From contig DURJ01000025.1 of NCBI GenBank assembly GCA_012837285.1, positions 1 to 53,264 on the forward strand: 53,264 bases of DNA. The letters are read 5' to 3'. How positions within the stretch are numbered: position 1 is the stretch's first letter; each line of letters opens with the position of its first letter. The DNA comes from Bacillota bacterium. GTDB taxonomy: Bacteria; Bacillota; DTU030; DUMP01. The notes beneath the pieces were generated by a model. That model searched no databases. It was not told the origin of the DNA and saw only the letters and a program-made list of their open reading frames with translations. The position numbers and the translations under genes were made by a program. Below, one piece after another: positions 1-7,660 of this stretch.

Positions 1-2
1 CA

Positions 3-398
3 TGGAAAAACCGCCCTACCTTTGAAGAATTGGCTGTCATGTTTGAGGGCAGCTCCGCCAGCGGTGCGGAACGAGCCTACCGGAAAGCAGCGGAACATCT
101 GACACTGCTGTTGGTAGAAAACGGCGGTATCCATGCAGTCCGGCTGAAACAGAAGTCCAAAACCAAACGAAAAAAGAAAATTGCCACCGCAGTCTACGAA
201 TATCAGGCAGACTGCGATGGCGAATGGGGAGAAATTTTATTCGATTTTGAAAACGGCACAGGGTCGATTGTCCGGCTTGCCGACTGGGATACCATGATTT
301 CCAATGTTTTTGCAAAACGGGTGATCCGGTATCTGCTGAATTGCGAAAATGATAGATTGCCAAAAGAAACCATGTTTGCGTTTGAGATGTATGAATAA
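3..398 (+). CDS. Partial hypothetical accessory protein (3' end)
   Basis: The reading frame is open to the left edge of the window, so this is the C-terminal part of a longer protein. The codons before the TTG at 30 (reading WKNRPTFEEL) continue sensibly, so that TTG is probably internal. The visible 131 residues are hydrophilic, with a basic patch (KQKSKTKRKKK) in the middle and an acidic aromatic C-terminus ending in MYE. I recognise no domain; the general look is that of small proteins carried on integrative elements of gut Firmicutes, but this is an impression, not an identification. The gene points towards, and ends at, a bidirectional terminator shared with the NTF2-like gene on the other strand. 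Confidence 0.6.
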   Translation, partial: WKNRPTFEELAVMFEGSSASGAERAYRKAAEHLTLLLVENGGIHAVRLKQKSKTKRKKKIATAVYEYQADCDGEWGEILFDFENGTGSIVRLADWDTMISNVFAKRVIRYLLNCENDRLPKETMFAFEMYE

Positions 399-442
399 AG
401 GCGAGTAAAGTTTACCAGCCATAAGAAGAAAAAACTCGAAAA

Positions 443-490
443 TAAAAAAAGCCGCTGCCGCATGGTTGGTTCCATGTAGCAGCGGTTTTT
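443..490. terminator. Bidirectional Rho-independent terminator
   Basis: The arms gccgctgc (451) and gcagcgg (479) enclose a second stem, catgg/ccatg. There is an A run on the left and a T run on the right, so the hairpin is followed by U residues in both directions. It lies between two convergent genes. Confidence 0.8.
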
Positions 491-506
491 CACCGGCAGC
501 ATTCAA

Positions 507-869
507 TCAATATTCAATAGGCAAATTATGCTGCTTCAAAAAAGACAGTTTATCCCAATATCCTCTCTGGAACAGAATTTTACCATTTACAACATGGAAG
601 AAGCCGCATCCCCGCAGTCCCAGCGGGTCTTTCCACTCCAAAATTGCCCATTGTCCATCTTCAAAAATATTCTCTACAATGGCTGTCATATCGGCAGTGG
701 CAAATTCTGCTGTAAACATTTCTCTGATTGCGTCTATCCCGATCACAGGCTCATTGGTCACCTGATGGTTGGTTGCATTATCATGGTACAGGCTCACGAT
801 TGCATCTACATCGTGGCCATTAAAGGCATCTACCCATTTGCATACTACTTCTTTTGGTCGTAACATCAT
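507..869 (-). CDS. NTF2-like / SnoaL-like nuclear transport factor 2 family protein
   Basis: A 120-residue protein with the SnoaL/NTF2-like fold pattern: an N-terminal helix (VCKWVDAFNGHDVDAIVSLY), a conserved polar loop (HDNATNHQ), then strands that include WAILEWKD and CGFFHVVNGKI. Such proteins form small alpha+beta barrels that act as isomerases, hydrolases or ligand-binding domains; the substrate cannot be told from sequence. I place the start at the ATG-ATG pair at 864-869 because a GGAGG lies six bases upstream; the longer frame starting at 911 has no ribosome binding site. It is monocistronic, between a terminator on each side, inside the putative mobile segment. The family is fairly certain, the function unknown. 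Confidence 0.75.
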   Translation of the reverse strand: MMLRPKEVVCKWVDAFNGHDVDAIVSLYHDNATNHQVTNEPVIGIDAIREMFTAEFATADMTAIVENIFEDGQWAILEWKDPLGLRGCGFFHVVNGKILFQRGYWDKLSFLKQHNLPIEY

Positions 870-920
870 GATTTCCTCCATATATCTTTGTCTACTGTTT
901 TCATTATACAATCTTCATGT

Positions 921-960
921 AAAAAAGCAATTCCCCCATGAAAACAGGAATTGCTTTTTT
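921..960 (-). terminator. Rho-independent terminator of the ABC exporter operon
   Basis: A 14-base stem (aaaaaagcaattcc / ggaattgctttttt) with a 12-base loop. Read leftwards it ends in six T. It lies 43 bases past the stop of the last permease gene. Confidence 0.85.
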
Positions 961-1002
961 ATGTAGACTTGAGACAGTTATACTGAAGATTTGAACATAG
1001 GC

Positions 1003-1788
1003 TTACAATTCACGCCGCTTCCACTGATTCAATGCAGCAACGATACAAGCACCCACAACAGCGAATGTCAAAACGATAAAGGAAAGTCGGAATCCGTGCA
1101 GTGCCACCTCATACACATCGTAGTAGCGCAGAGGGGTCAGGTAATCCAAAATTTGATTTTCTGTGTATTCGGCTGTAAAGGCCAGAGCATAGGCAGCCAG
1201 CATGGAAATCGTACCTGTCCTCACCGCAGCCTTATAGGACATAAACAGGCTGGCAAACAGCAGCCCCAGAGCGAAAAAGAGGAACTGGGTAAAGAACATT
1301 CCCATGGTTGTGGTGAGCACTGCTCCCGGCTGTTCCAGACCGCCCAAAGGAAGAACGATTGTAAAATAATTACATAAACCGCTGAACAGGGCAAACACCA
1401 GCAGATTTACCGCCGAAACGATCACCTTCGCCAGTACAATGGTTTTCCGTTCCACAGGCTTTGTGAACAGGTATTCCGAGGTTCCGAACTTCTTTTCCTT
1501 CGCCACACAGGACAACCCCAGAGACATGGCATAAGGGAACGCCAGCAATCCTTCCCAGAAATAGATGCACACATACCAGCCAAGGGATGTGGTTAAATCG
1601 CCTTTGACCCCAAACATAATCATGATCAATCTCGGAAATTGGCTGACCATCGTTGCCATTTCATTCAGACTGTCCTGTAGAGACAGAAGCTCAAAATAGC
1701 AGAAACCGCACAGAAGCAGCATGATCCCTAACCAGATCAACAAGAGCCTTCTGGTTTGGCGGAACTCATTTTTAATCAATGTTTTCAT
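1003..1788 (-). CDS. ABC-2 type transporter permease
   Basis: A 261-residue integral membrane protein with about six hydrophobic segments. It starts MKTLIKNEFRQTRR, the cytoplasmic amphipathic entry typical of ABC-2 permeases, and carries the sequence TSEYLFTKPVERKTIVLAK between the second and third membrane segments. The same motif (TSEYLFTKPFPRKTIYWAK) occurs in the neighbouring permease, so the two are paralogues that probably form a heterodimeric exporter channel with the upstream ATPase. The start at 1788 is supported by AGGGGGTG upstream. It is the last gene of a four-gene operon (regulator, ATPase, two permeases) ending at the terminator at 921-960. The exported compound is unknown; drugs or peptides are common for this class. 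Confidence 0.88.
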   Translation of the reverse strand: MKTLIKNEFRQTRRLLLIWLGIMLLLCGFCYFELLSLQDSLNEMATMVSQFPRLIMIMFGVKGDLTTSLGWYVCIYFWEGLLAFPYAMSLGLSCVAKEKKFGTSEYLFTKPVERKTIVLAKVIVSAVNLLVFALFSGLCNYFTIVLPLGGLEQPGAVLTTTMGMFFTQFLFFALGLLFASLFMSYKAAVRTGTISMLAAYALAFTAEYTENQILDYLTPLRYYDVYEVALHGFRLSFIVLTFAVVGACIVAALNQWKRREL

Positions 1789-1800
1789 GTTTGCACCCCC

Positions 1801-2595
1801 TTATGAACGAAACTGAATGTCTTTTTTCAGAAAGACACCGTAAGACAGCACCAAAAACAGGGTAACCAGCAGCACGCCCCAGCCAAGATAGGTCATATCA
1901 TAGAAGCCAGTTTCGGAAATTTTTGCAGCTCCAAAGAAGGAGTATGGGGACAGGAAACTGATAGCCCGGTTACTGATGATGTTGGAGAAGCTGGTTATGC
2001 AATACTCCACAAACACGACTAATCCGGCGGTCAGCAGTGGGCTACGGTTGCGGGGAAACAAAATTCCCACCATCAGACCCATTGCAGCAAAGAACAGCGT
2101 AACAAGGGTGAGGGACAGAGCAATCAGAAAAAACTCTCCCCATGGAGTTCCGGAACGAAACATTGCCATGGCCAAAAAAGAAGCCAGCAGATACGCAGCA
2201 CCTACGACCACCACTCCGATCAATACAGTCAATGCCTTTGCCCAATAGATTGTTTTCCGAGGAAAGGGCTTTGTAAACAGGTATTCCGAAGTTCCTTCCG
2301 TACATTCTCTGGTGTGAACGGAAATGCCGAAGTGCATTCCGAAAACGCCGGAGGCAATCATGAAAAAGCTGGTCAGAAACCCATAAATGCCCAACGGGGA
2401 AGTCAAGTATTCCATCGATACGCCGACACTCCTGTAAAAGTCCGTGGTGCCCATGGTTTCAAAGAGTTCCACGGAGGCAACATCCAGGAAGCTGTAATAA
2501 GTCGGTGTCATCAAAAAGATACACACAGCCAAGGCGATGGTCCAGCCCAGGATATAGGTTCGATGCCGTTTCAGTTCATATTTCAAAATGACCAT
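1801..2595 (-). CDS. ABC-2 type transporter permease
   Basis: A 264-residue membrane protein with about six transmembrane segments and the motif TSEYLFTKPFPRKTIYWAK shared with the following permease. The open frame extends upstream to 2790, but those residues are out-of-frame shadow of the ATPase gene. The ATG at 2593-2595 is preceded by a strong AAGGAGGTG, so the protein starts MVILKYELKRH. It lies 13 bases after the ATPase stop and 12 bases before the next permease, all on the minus strand. With the ATPase it should form a membrane exporter. Confidence 0.88.
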   Translation of the reverse strand: MVILKYELKRHRTYILGWTIALAVCIFLMTPTYYSFLDVASVELFETMGTTDFYRSVGVSMEYLTSPLGIYGFLTSFFMIASGVFGMHFGISVHTRECTEGTSEYLFTKPFPRKTIYWAKALTVLIGVVVVGAAYLLASFLAMAMFRSGTPWGEFFLIALSLTLVTLFFAAMGLMVGILFPRNRSPLLTAGLVVFVEYCITSFSNIISNRAISFLSPYSFFGAAKISETGFYDMTYLGWGVLLVTLFLVLSYGVFLKKDIQFRS

Positions 2596-2608
2596 ACCTG
2601 ACACCTCC

Positions 2609-3496
2609 TTACTCATAGTAGTGCATGAAGATTTCCTCCAAAGAGGGCTCTTCCAAAAGCACATCGTCCAAATGCAGCAGGTGAAGTTTATCAATGATTG
2701 CTGTGATATTGCCGTTATACATAAAGGAAACAGAGGTCTTGTCCGGGGTCTCAGAGAAATTCGCAATACCAGGCAGCTCCCAGAAATCACTGGAAATCGG
2801 TGTTTTGGTGGTAAGGCTGACCTTTTTATAACCGCTTTCCCGTAGCTCTCTGATAGACTGGATGCTCATGAGCTTACCCTCTTTTAAGATTGCCACCCGG
2901 TCACACAGCTTCTGTACCTCGCTGAGTACATGGGAGGAGAAGAAAATTGTGGTGCCCCGGTTGTTCTCCTCCTTCAGAATATCATAGAATGCCTGCTGGA
3001 TCAGCGGGTCTAAGCCGCTGGTAGGTTCATCCATAATCAGCAGCTTAGGGGAAGTCATAATGGCAGACACGATGCCCACCTTTTTCTTGTTGCCCAGAGA
3101 CAGGTCTGCAATCTTCCGGGACAAATCCAAATTGAGCCGTTCGGAAAGCTCATACATTTTCGTTTCACAGTTCATGGCGTACAGGTCGGCGGTGTATTGC
3201 AGTAGTTCCCGCACCTTCATGTTTTCATAATAGCTGTTCTCGCTGGGGAGGTAGCCCACATCTCTGGCAATGACACTTGCCTGACTCTGGCAGTCTAAAC
3301 CGAAAATAGAAGCGTTGCCACCGCTGGGACGGATCAGACCCATCAGAGTGCGGATGGTGGTGGACTTACCCGCACCGTTTGGGCCAATGAAGCCAAAGAA
3401 CTCGCCCTGATTAACTGTGAGATTGAGGTTGCTGATACCTCTGTGTTTCCCATAGTGCTTGGTCAGTTGGTTCAAGACAATAGCGTATTCACTCAT
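2609..3496 (-). CDS. ABC transporter ATP-binding protein
   Basis: A 295-residue nucleotide-binding subunit. It has Walker A GPNGAGKST (residues about 38-46), a signature region LSLGNKKK (a variant of LSGGQ, usual in ABC-2 type exporters), Walker B LLIMDEP followed by TSGLDP, and the switch histidine in FFSSHVLSEVQ. The C-terminal 80 or so residues form the extra domain seen in CcmA/DrrA-like ATPases. The start ATG overlaps the stop of the TetR gene by four bases (ATGA), with AGGAGG upstream, which indicates translational coupling. It powers the two permeases that follow. Confidence 0.93.
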   Translation of the reverse strand: MSEYAIVLNQLTKHYGKHRGISNLNLTVNQGEFFGFIGPNGAGKSTTIRTLMGLIRPSGGNASIFGLDCQSQASVIARDVGYLPSENSYYENMKVRELLQYTADLYAMNCETKMYELSERLNLDLSRKIADLSLGNKKKVGIVSAIMTSPKLLIMDEPTSGLDPLIQQAFYDILKEENNRGTTIFFSSHVLSEVQKLCDRVAILKEGKLMSIQSIRELRESGYKKVSLTTKTPISSDFWELPGIANFSETPDKTSVSFMYNGNITAIIDKLHLLHLDDVLLEEPSLEEIFMHYYE

Positions 3497-4110
3497 TTTA
3501 AATATTCCTCCTTATAGAAATTGTTTTTTAGAATTGAAATGGTTTTTTCAAATTCATTCATAACTGTTTCAAAATCAAAAACGGCTGCGTTACGATAACG
3601 GGCTGCATACCCCTCCGCCATCACTAAAAGCATATTGTAAACAGGTTGAGCATCTTCGGGATTTTTGAACTTTAAGGAATCATCCTCTCGTAAAACCATT
3701 TCATTTCTGAAATTCCCTGCTTCCATCTTTAATGAAGCAAGTAGGTCATTGACTTCAGGAGAAGCCTCTTCCCAAACACTTGCCATAAATTGAGTAATAA
3801 ACGGGTGTGTTTTCATTGCAGCCATTTTCATCTTGCTGGAAACCAGAATGCGGTTAAACAGATCGGTTTCTGAATCAAGTATCGTTTGGTCAAACGAAGG
3901 CATAATGATTTTCATACAATATTCCAACAGGTAGGTATACAGTTGTTTTTTGCTGCCAAAGTACTGAAATACGGATGCCTTTGAAATATGCGCCGTTACA
4001 GCAATATCGTTGACAGAAGCCTTATCATATCCAAACTTACCAAAGCACTGGAGTGCCGCATTGATGATGGTAATTTGCTTTTCCTCGCTTAGTGCAAAAA
4101 ATTTGTCCAT
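3493..4110 (-). CDS. TetR/AcrR family transcriptional regulator
   Basis: 205 residues. The N-terminal helix-turn-helix region matches the TetR family: IINAALQCFGKFGYDKASVNDIA, then TAHISKASVFQYFGSKKQLY with the typical recognition helix and F-x-SK-x-LY ending. The C-terminal ligand-binding part is divergent, as usual. It heads the operon of an ABC-2 exporter and overlaps the ATPase start by four bases. Two identical palindromes flank its own promoter (4131-4177), so it is very likely an autorepressor released by the exported compound. The coding sequence is clearly richer in A and T than the genes right of 5 kb. Confidence 0.9.
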   Translation of the reverse strand: MDKFFALSEEKQITIINAALQCFGKFGYDKASVNDIAVTAHISKASVFQYFGSKKQLYTYLLEYCMKIIMPSFDQTILDSETDLFNRILVSSKMKMAAMKTHPFITQFMASVWEEASPEVNDLLASLKMEAGNFRNEMVLREDDSLKFKNPEDAQPVYNMLLVMAEGYAARYRNAAVFDFETVMNEFEKTISILKNNFYKEEYLK

Positions 4111-4130
4111 TTAATTTCTCCTTTCAAGTG

Positions 4131-4177
4131 ACCGATTCGGTTATTCACAGTATAGCACCGATAACCGATTCGGTCAA
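4131..4177 (-). promoter_or_regulatory. SigA-type promoter with two TetR operators
   Basis: Read leftwards, -35 TTGACC (4172-4177) and -10 TATACT (4149-4154) are separated by exactly 17 bases. The 11-base palindrome ACCGATTCGGT occurs at 4131-4141 and at 4164-4174. One copy overlaps the -35 and spacer; the other lies just past the start of transcription. The copies themselves sit in a wider inverted arrangement (ttat...ataa). Binding of the neighbouring TetR protein would block the promoter. Confidence 0.85.
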
Positions 4178-4214
4178 GTGATTAGAAATCTAATTCTATG
4201 CCAACATCCACTAC

Positions 4215-4257
4215 AAAAAAACGCCTGTACGAGCATTTCTCATGCCCGCACAGGCGG
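4215..4257 (-). terminator. Rho-independent terminator after the DUF6061-like gene
   Basis: A stem cgcctgt/acaggcg (4222-4228 and 4250-4256) with a further imperfect inner stem. Read leftwards it is followed by seven T. Confidence 0.8.
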
Positions 4258-4276
4258 CTTGCTTTATCTTTGGCAA

Positions 4277-4522
4277 TCAATCCAAAGGTTTATATTCTGT
4301 TACAGTTTTCAAGTAGGTTTCCGTATCGCCGTTGAGGATCAAATCCGCATAGGCTGCCGGATCGTTGTAAATCAGCCAGTCCAGTTCTGACCGCTGATAC
4401 ATATTGTCTGCAACCTCGTTCTCCACGGCGGTGCAGTCTATAGAAATCATACTGCCGTCTGCATATTTCAGCTCGACACAAGCGGTGTCCATATTGAACT
4501 CACAAGAAATCACCTTATCCAT
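4277..4522 (-). CDS. Small DUF6061-like protein of mobile elements
   Basis: An 81-residue protein starting MDKVISCEFNMDTACVELKY, with a well-conserved-looking centre (DNMYQRSELDWLIYNDP) and an acidic C-terminus. It resembles what I know as the DUF6061 family, short proteins frequent near integrative elements in gut Clostridia; no function is known. I chose the ATG at 4520-4522 rather than 4534 because GGAGG lies seven bases upstream of it. It sits between the altered 3' end of rlmD (21 bases) and a good terminator, so it may be the last gene at this end of the element. The family name is from memory. Confidence 0.7.
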   Translation of the reverse strand: MDKVISCEFNMDTACVELKYADGSMISIDCTAVENEVADNMYQRSELDWLIYNDPAAYADLILNGDTETYLKTVTEYKPLD

Positions 4523-4543
4523 AAGAACCTCCAAAATACGGGA

Positions 4544-6205
4544 TTAAATCATCCCAAAATATTTCATTGCTTCTCGGATTGCGTTCTCTTTCTCGGACGG
4601 ACACTGGGGCTGTCTGGAATCCTCCGCTTTCGGCAGATTGTAGTTCTTTCCGACCTCCAACCCGCACTTTCTTTTGATTTGAGAGATATACAGGTTAGAT
4701 ACCTTTAGTCCGCTATGCTCCAACACATAGTCTTTAATCTGCGTGTAGGTTGCCTTATCTTGAAAATCAGACATATCCATATCTTCCAAAGAGAACTCAA
4801 CCCGAACCTTTTTCGAGTCGATCTCACCCTTGGAAAGCAAGACAACCGTTTCAACGTGATATGTCTGGGGAAACATGTCCACCGGCTGCACTTTATGAAC
4901 TAGGTAGCCTTCATCGGTCAAGCCCCTCAGGTCACGCGCTAAGGTAGCCGGATTACAGGATACATAGACAATTCGTTCCGGCCGAGCCGAAGCCAGCGCC
5001 GCCAGGACTTCCGGACGGCAGCCCTGGCGCGGCGGATCGAGCACCACTACCTCAGGCTGAATACCTTGCGCTCTTAGCTCCGGTAGTACTTTTTCCACCT
5101 CTCCCACCTTAAAACGAGCGTTATCAATGCCGTTCTCCCGGGCATTGCGTCTGGCATCGTCTATTGCTGCCGGTATCACTTCTATACCATGAATGGCTTT
5201 TGCCTGTTCGGCCAAGAACAAAGAAATAGTGCCAATACCACAGTAAGCATCAACAACTACTTCTTTCCCCGTGAGCCCGGCATAGGTCCGGACTTGTTCG
5301 TACAAGCGAACAGTTTGAAAGGGATTGACCTGAAAGAACGATCCCCCGGAAATATGAAATCGGTAAGGACCTAAATAGTCGGTGATTGTAGGTCTGCCAT
5401 GGAGAAGTTGCCATTTAGGTCCCAAGATAACGTTGGTTCGCTTGGCATTGATGTTTAATAGTAAGCTGGTAAGTTCGGGCACGTCGGTGACCAGCCTCTC
5501 GGCTAACCGGGTTAGCCGGGGCCTGTCAGCACCGGTGGTCACCACAACCGTCATAATCTCTCCTGTAGTCACTGCTACTCGAACCAGCAAATGGCGTAGA
5601 AGACCGCTGCCGCTGGTCTCATTGTACGCCGAGATTTTTAGTTGATTGACGGCTGAGACAAACTGCCGCAGGACAACATTTATCTTCGGATGCAGCAGCA
5701 AACACTCTTTCGTCTCTATTACTTGGTGGCTCCGCGGCGCAAACAACCCTGCTGACACCAAGCCGTCTTTTTCCGCCAACGGAAACGAGGCTTTATTCCT
5801 ATACGCCCACGGTCTGTCCATTCCCAAGGTGGGCAATACCTGTACTCGGTCCATCTTGCCGATATGGATAAGGGCCCGCTCTACCACCTGTTGCTTAAAC
5901 TGCAGCTGCTCAGAATAATCTAAGTGCTGCAATTGACAGCCGCCGCAGCGGTCATAGGTGGGGCAGCTGCTATTCGATCGGTGTGGAGACGTACGCACAA
6001 TCCCTTCGGGCAACGCCCGGGCGTAGTGCTTTTGCACCGAAATCACCTGGGCTGTAACTGTCTCTTGAGGTAAGGCGCCAGGGACAAACACTGTGAAGCC
6101 TTTGAATCGCCCTACTCCTTCTGCATTGGACGCTAAATCTTCTACGGTTAGTTGCACCAAATCACCTTTAGCCAGTGGCGGCCTATTCACTCTTACCTCT
6201 CCCAT
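4544..6205 (-). CDS. rlmD: 23S rRNA (uracil-5-)-methyltransferase RlmD/RlmCD with a foreign-looking C-terminal extension
   Basis: This enzyme methylates C5 of uridine in 23S rRNA using SAM. Residues 8-70 form a TRAM RNA-binding domain; the Fe-S cysteines lie in CPTYDRCGGC; the SAM-binding loop is VVDAYCGIGTISLF; DPPRQG and the catalytic cysteine in YVSCNPATLARDL follow. Normal homologues end soon after the HVETVVLLS motif (here residues 450-458). This one continues to residue 553 with KKVRVEFSLEDMDMSDF and a small helical domain ending in KYFGMI, of a type I associate with gut Clostridia and their integrative elements. The last part of the gene also resembles the AT-richer left segment. The ATG at 6205 overlaps the previous gene by 13 bases; a GTG at 6190 has a better placed GAGAGG. 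In B. subtilis the orthologue (yefA) likewise lies near gatCAB. Confidence 0.93.
   Translation of the reverse strand: MGEVRVNRPPLAKGDLVQLTVEDLASNAEGVGRFKGFTVFVPGALPQETVTAQVISVQKHYARALPEGIVRTSPHRSNSSCPTYDRCGGCQLQHLDYSEQLQFKQQVVERALIHIGKMDRVQVLPTLGMDRPWAYRNKASFPLAEKDGLVSAGLFAPRSHQVIETKECLLLHPKINVVLRQFVSAVNQLKISAYNETSGSGLLRHLLVRVAVTTGEIMTVVVTTGADRPRLTRLAERLVTDVPELTSLLLNINAKRTNVILGPKWQLLHGRPTITDYLGPYRFHISGGSFFQVNPFQTVRLYEQVRTYAGLTGKEVVVDAYCGIGTISLFLAEQAKAIHGIEVIPAAIDDARRNARENGIDNARFKVGEVEKVLPELRAQGIQPEVVVLDPPRQGCRPEVLAALASARPERIVYVSCNPATLARDLRGLTDEGYLVHKVQPVDMFPQTYHVETVVLLSKGEIDSKKVRVEFSLEDMDMSDFQDKATYTQIKDYVLEHSGLKVSNLYISQIKRKCGLEVGKNYNLPKAEDSRQPQCPSEKENAIREAMKYFGMI
4841..4858 (-). other. Probable attachment site / element-chromosome junction in rlmD
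   Basis: Read on the minus strand, these bases encode H450-V-E-T-V-V455 (CACGTTGAAACGGTTGTC). Integrative elements of streptococci and other Firmicutes are known to insert in rumA at the codons for the equivalent HVECV motif. Right of this point the sequence has host-like composition; left of it come the atypical tail and accessory genes. The exact crossover and the second copy of the site cannot be seen in this window. Confidence 0.5.
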
Positions 6206-6747
6206 TCCCTCGGTTTACAGATAATCTCGCGGATCTTCGTTTGCAGGAACTGGCCTGAATGGGCCGGACGCAGCACCAAAGCCGTGTCGGCCCCTCGGCT
6301 GGAGCCGCCCACCGCAACAACATCGTGGCCATGAGAAATCAAACCGGCATCCAGGGCCATAACGGCCACTTCCACCGCTACTTTGGTACCTTGCCCGAAT
6401 AATCGCAGAGTATCAGACACCACCATTCCAGGATCGTAACCACCGTGAGCCAGCACGATTCCCCGATTCACTCCCCGAAACAGATGGGTGGTGGTCAACA
6501 CCTTTATTCCTGCTGCCTGCAGTTCGTGCCTTGCGTCTGCCGGCATTTCATCGCCGCCCGGCTCGCGAAATCCCACCTGATGAGTCACGCACACTATGTC
6601 TAAGCCTGAATCTAGAAACTTACGGGCCGTAGCCCCTGTATTGGAGGCCACTACCACTTGCTTAATCCCTAATTCTTTGGCCCTGGTTACAGCCGCCGTT
6701 ACCGTTGCTTCAGTATTAACTCTGCCGCTCTGTTCCCATAAGAGCAT
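6193..6747 (-). CDS. Stand-alone pyruvate kinase C-terminal (alpha/beta) domain-like protein
   Basis: 184 residues resembling the C-terminal domain of pyruvate kinase without the catalytic barrel. It has an N-terminal AVTRAKELGIKQVVVASNTGATARKF segment (a phosphate-binding-like GAT turn), a repeat of hydrophobic strands (IVCVTHQVGF, GIVLAHGGYDPG) and a final VVAVGGSSRGADTALVLRPA. Stand-alone proteins of this kind occur in archaea and Clostridia; their function is not established, with nucleotide or sugar phosphate sensing suggested by the fold only. Its stop lies 13 bases inside rlmD, so the two are co-transcribed. The start ATG at 6747 has only a weak upstream GGGGGCG. The family is likely, the role unknown. 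Confidence 0.75.
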   Translation of the reverse strand: MLLWEQSGRVNTEATVTAAVTRAKELGIKQVVVASNTGATARKFLDSGLDIVCVTHQVGFREPGGDEMPADARHELQAAGIKVLTTTHLFRGVNRGIVLAHGGYDPGMVVSDTLRLFGQGTKVAVEVAVMALDAGLISHGHDVVAVGGSSRGADTALVLRPAHSGQFLQTKIREIICKPREWER

Positions 6748-6928
6748 GACCGCATCGCCCCCTATCTCTTTTTGGATCTATTCGTTCTTAGACCCTCCGT
6801 TTCCTGCTCACTCAGACCTGCACCCACACTGTGTTCACTTATCAATTAGCAAGAACCGGAGCAGTGGATAATTCCGATCACTGTCGGGCACTGATAATTT
6901 AAACTACCACCAGAAGGAGCTGCAGACC

Positions 6929-7351
6929 ATGAATCAACAACAGAGCTACCTGGTCAATCTGGTTAATCAACTACTGGACACTGTTCACCAACAGCAACTA
7001 CAAGCTGACCAAAATAACCAAACTACCCTGAGCCAAGCCTCCAGCGCCAAATTAGATCGGCAACGGTTGGATCAGATTATGCAAGTTCTAACCGAAATTA
7101 AGTCTGGGCTGGCCAACAGCGATCTTACTCTCCCCACTGTACAATCCTATCAAACTCAAATAGAACAAGTGGAAGGCCAACTGCGCCAACAAATCCGTGA
7201 AACCGATAACCAAATCACCCAAGGATTACAACAAGCCGTTGCCGCTCTAGCTCAAGTCCAAGGAGCTATGCTGGACAGCCAAACCTACACCAACATTGAA
7301 CAAATGACCGCTGATCTAAAAACAACCCTTGACCAGCTTCTAATGCAATAG
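6929..7351 (+). CDS. Glutamine-rich coiled-coil protein, function unknown
   Basis: 140 residues on the plus strand, opposite to its neighbours. It is very rich in Q, L, T and N and lacks cysteine, tryptophan and glycine-rich loops. Heptad-like spacing of hydrophobic residues (LVNLVNQLLDTV, LDQIMQVLTEIKSGL, VEGQLRQQI, LQQAVAALAQVQ) suggests an almost entirely helical, possibly spore- or filament-associated protein. No signal peptide or membrane segment is visible. The start ATG follows AGAAGGAG by eight bases. Its end faces the 92-residue gene on the other strand with a gap of only 30 bases and no obvious terminator. I do not recognise the family. Confidence 0.75.
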   Translation: MNQQQSYLVNLVNQLLDTVHQQQLQADQNNQTTLSQASSAKLDRQRLDQIMQVLTEIKSGLANSDLTLPTVQSYQTQIEQVEGQLRQQIRETDNQITQGLQQAVAALAQVQGAMLDSQTYTNIEQMTADLKTTLDQLLMQ

Positions 7352-7381
7352 ATTCCTGGCTTATGAAGACAGTCCAGAGGT

Positions 7382-7660
7382 TTACTCCGGCTGATCTTTT
7401 TTCTGTTGGCAGATCGGTTTCTTAAAACTTAGCCCTAGCGAACTTCCCACTTGGCCTAGTTTGGCTCTTAGCTCCTGTACATCATGTTCACTTACTTCGG
7501 CTAATTCGGCCGCATCCTGGTCGCTCAAGCCCAAGGAAAAAGCATCCAGCAAAGGACCTAAGCTGGTACCCAGCTCCTGCTCAATAGCAGAGCAATCGAC
7601 TTTGCCGTCTGAACTCGGCCCAGCCTGCCCGGCCCCCTCTTTCTTTTGATCGTCATCCAT
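7382..7660 (-). CDS. Small acidic hypothetical protein
   Basis: 92 residues starting MDDDQKKEGAGQ. It has a low-complexity acidic N-terminus, then a predicted helical part (LGPLLDAFSLGLSDQDAAELAEVSEHDVQELRAKLGQVGSS) that resembles a three-helix sigma-factor-like or HTH-like arrangement (DQDAAELAEVSEHDVQELR), without enough signal to claim DNA binding. The start overlaps the stop of the DUF421 gene (TAATG), so it is translationally coupled to it. It is the last gene of the small operon that follows gatB. Confidence 0.65.
   Translation of the reverse strand: MDDDQKKEGAGQAGPSSDGKVDCSAIEQELGTSLGPLLDAFSLGLSDQDAAELAEVSEHDVQELRAKLGQVGSSLGLSFKKPICQQKKDQPE

Noticed and set aside
2596-2790. N-terminal extension of the ABC permease before MVILKYELK
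   Set aside because: It overlaps the ATPase gene in another frame. The ATG at 2595 has AAGGAGGTG.
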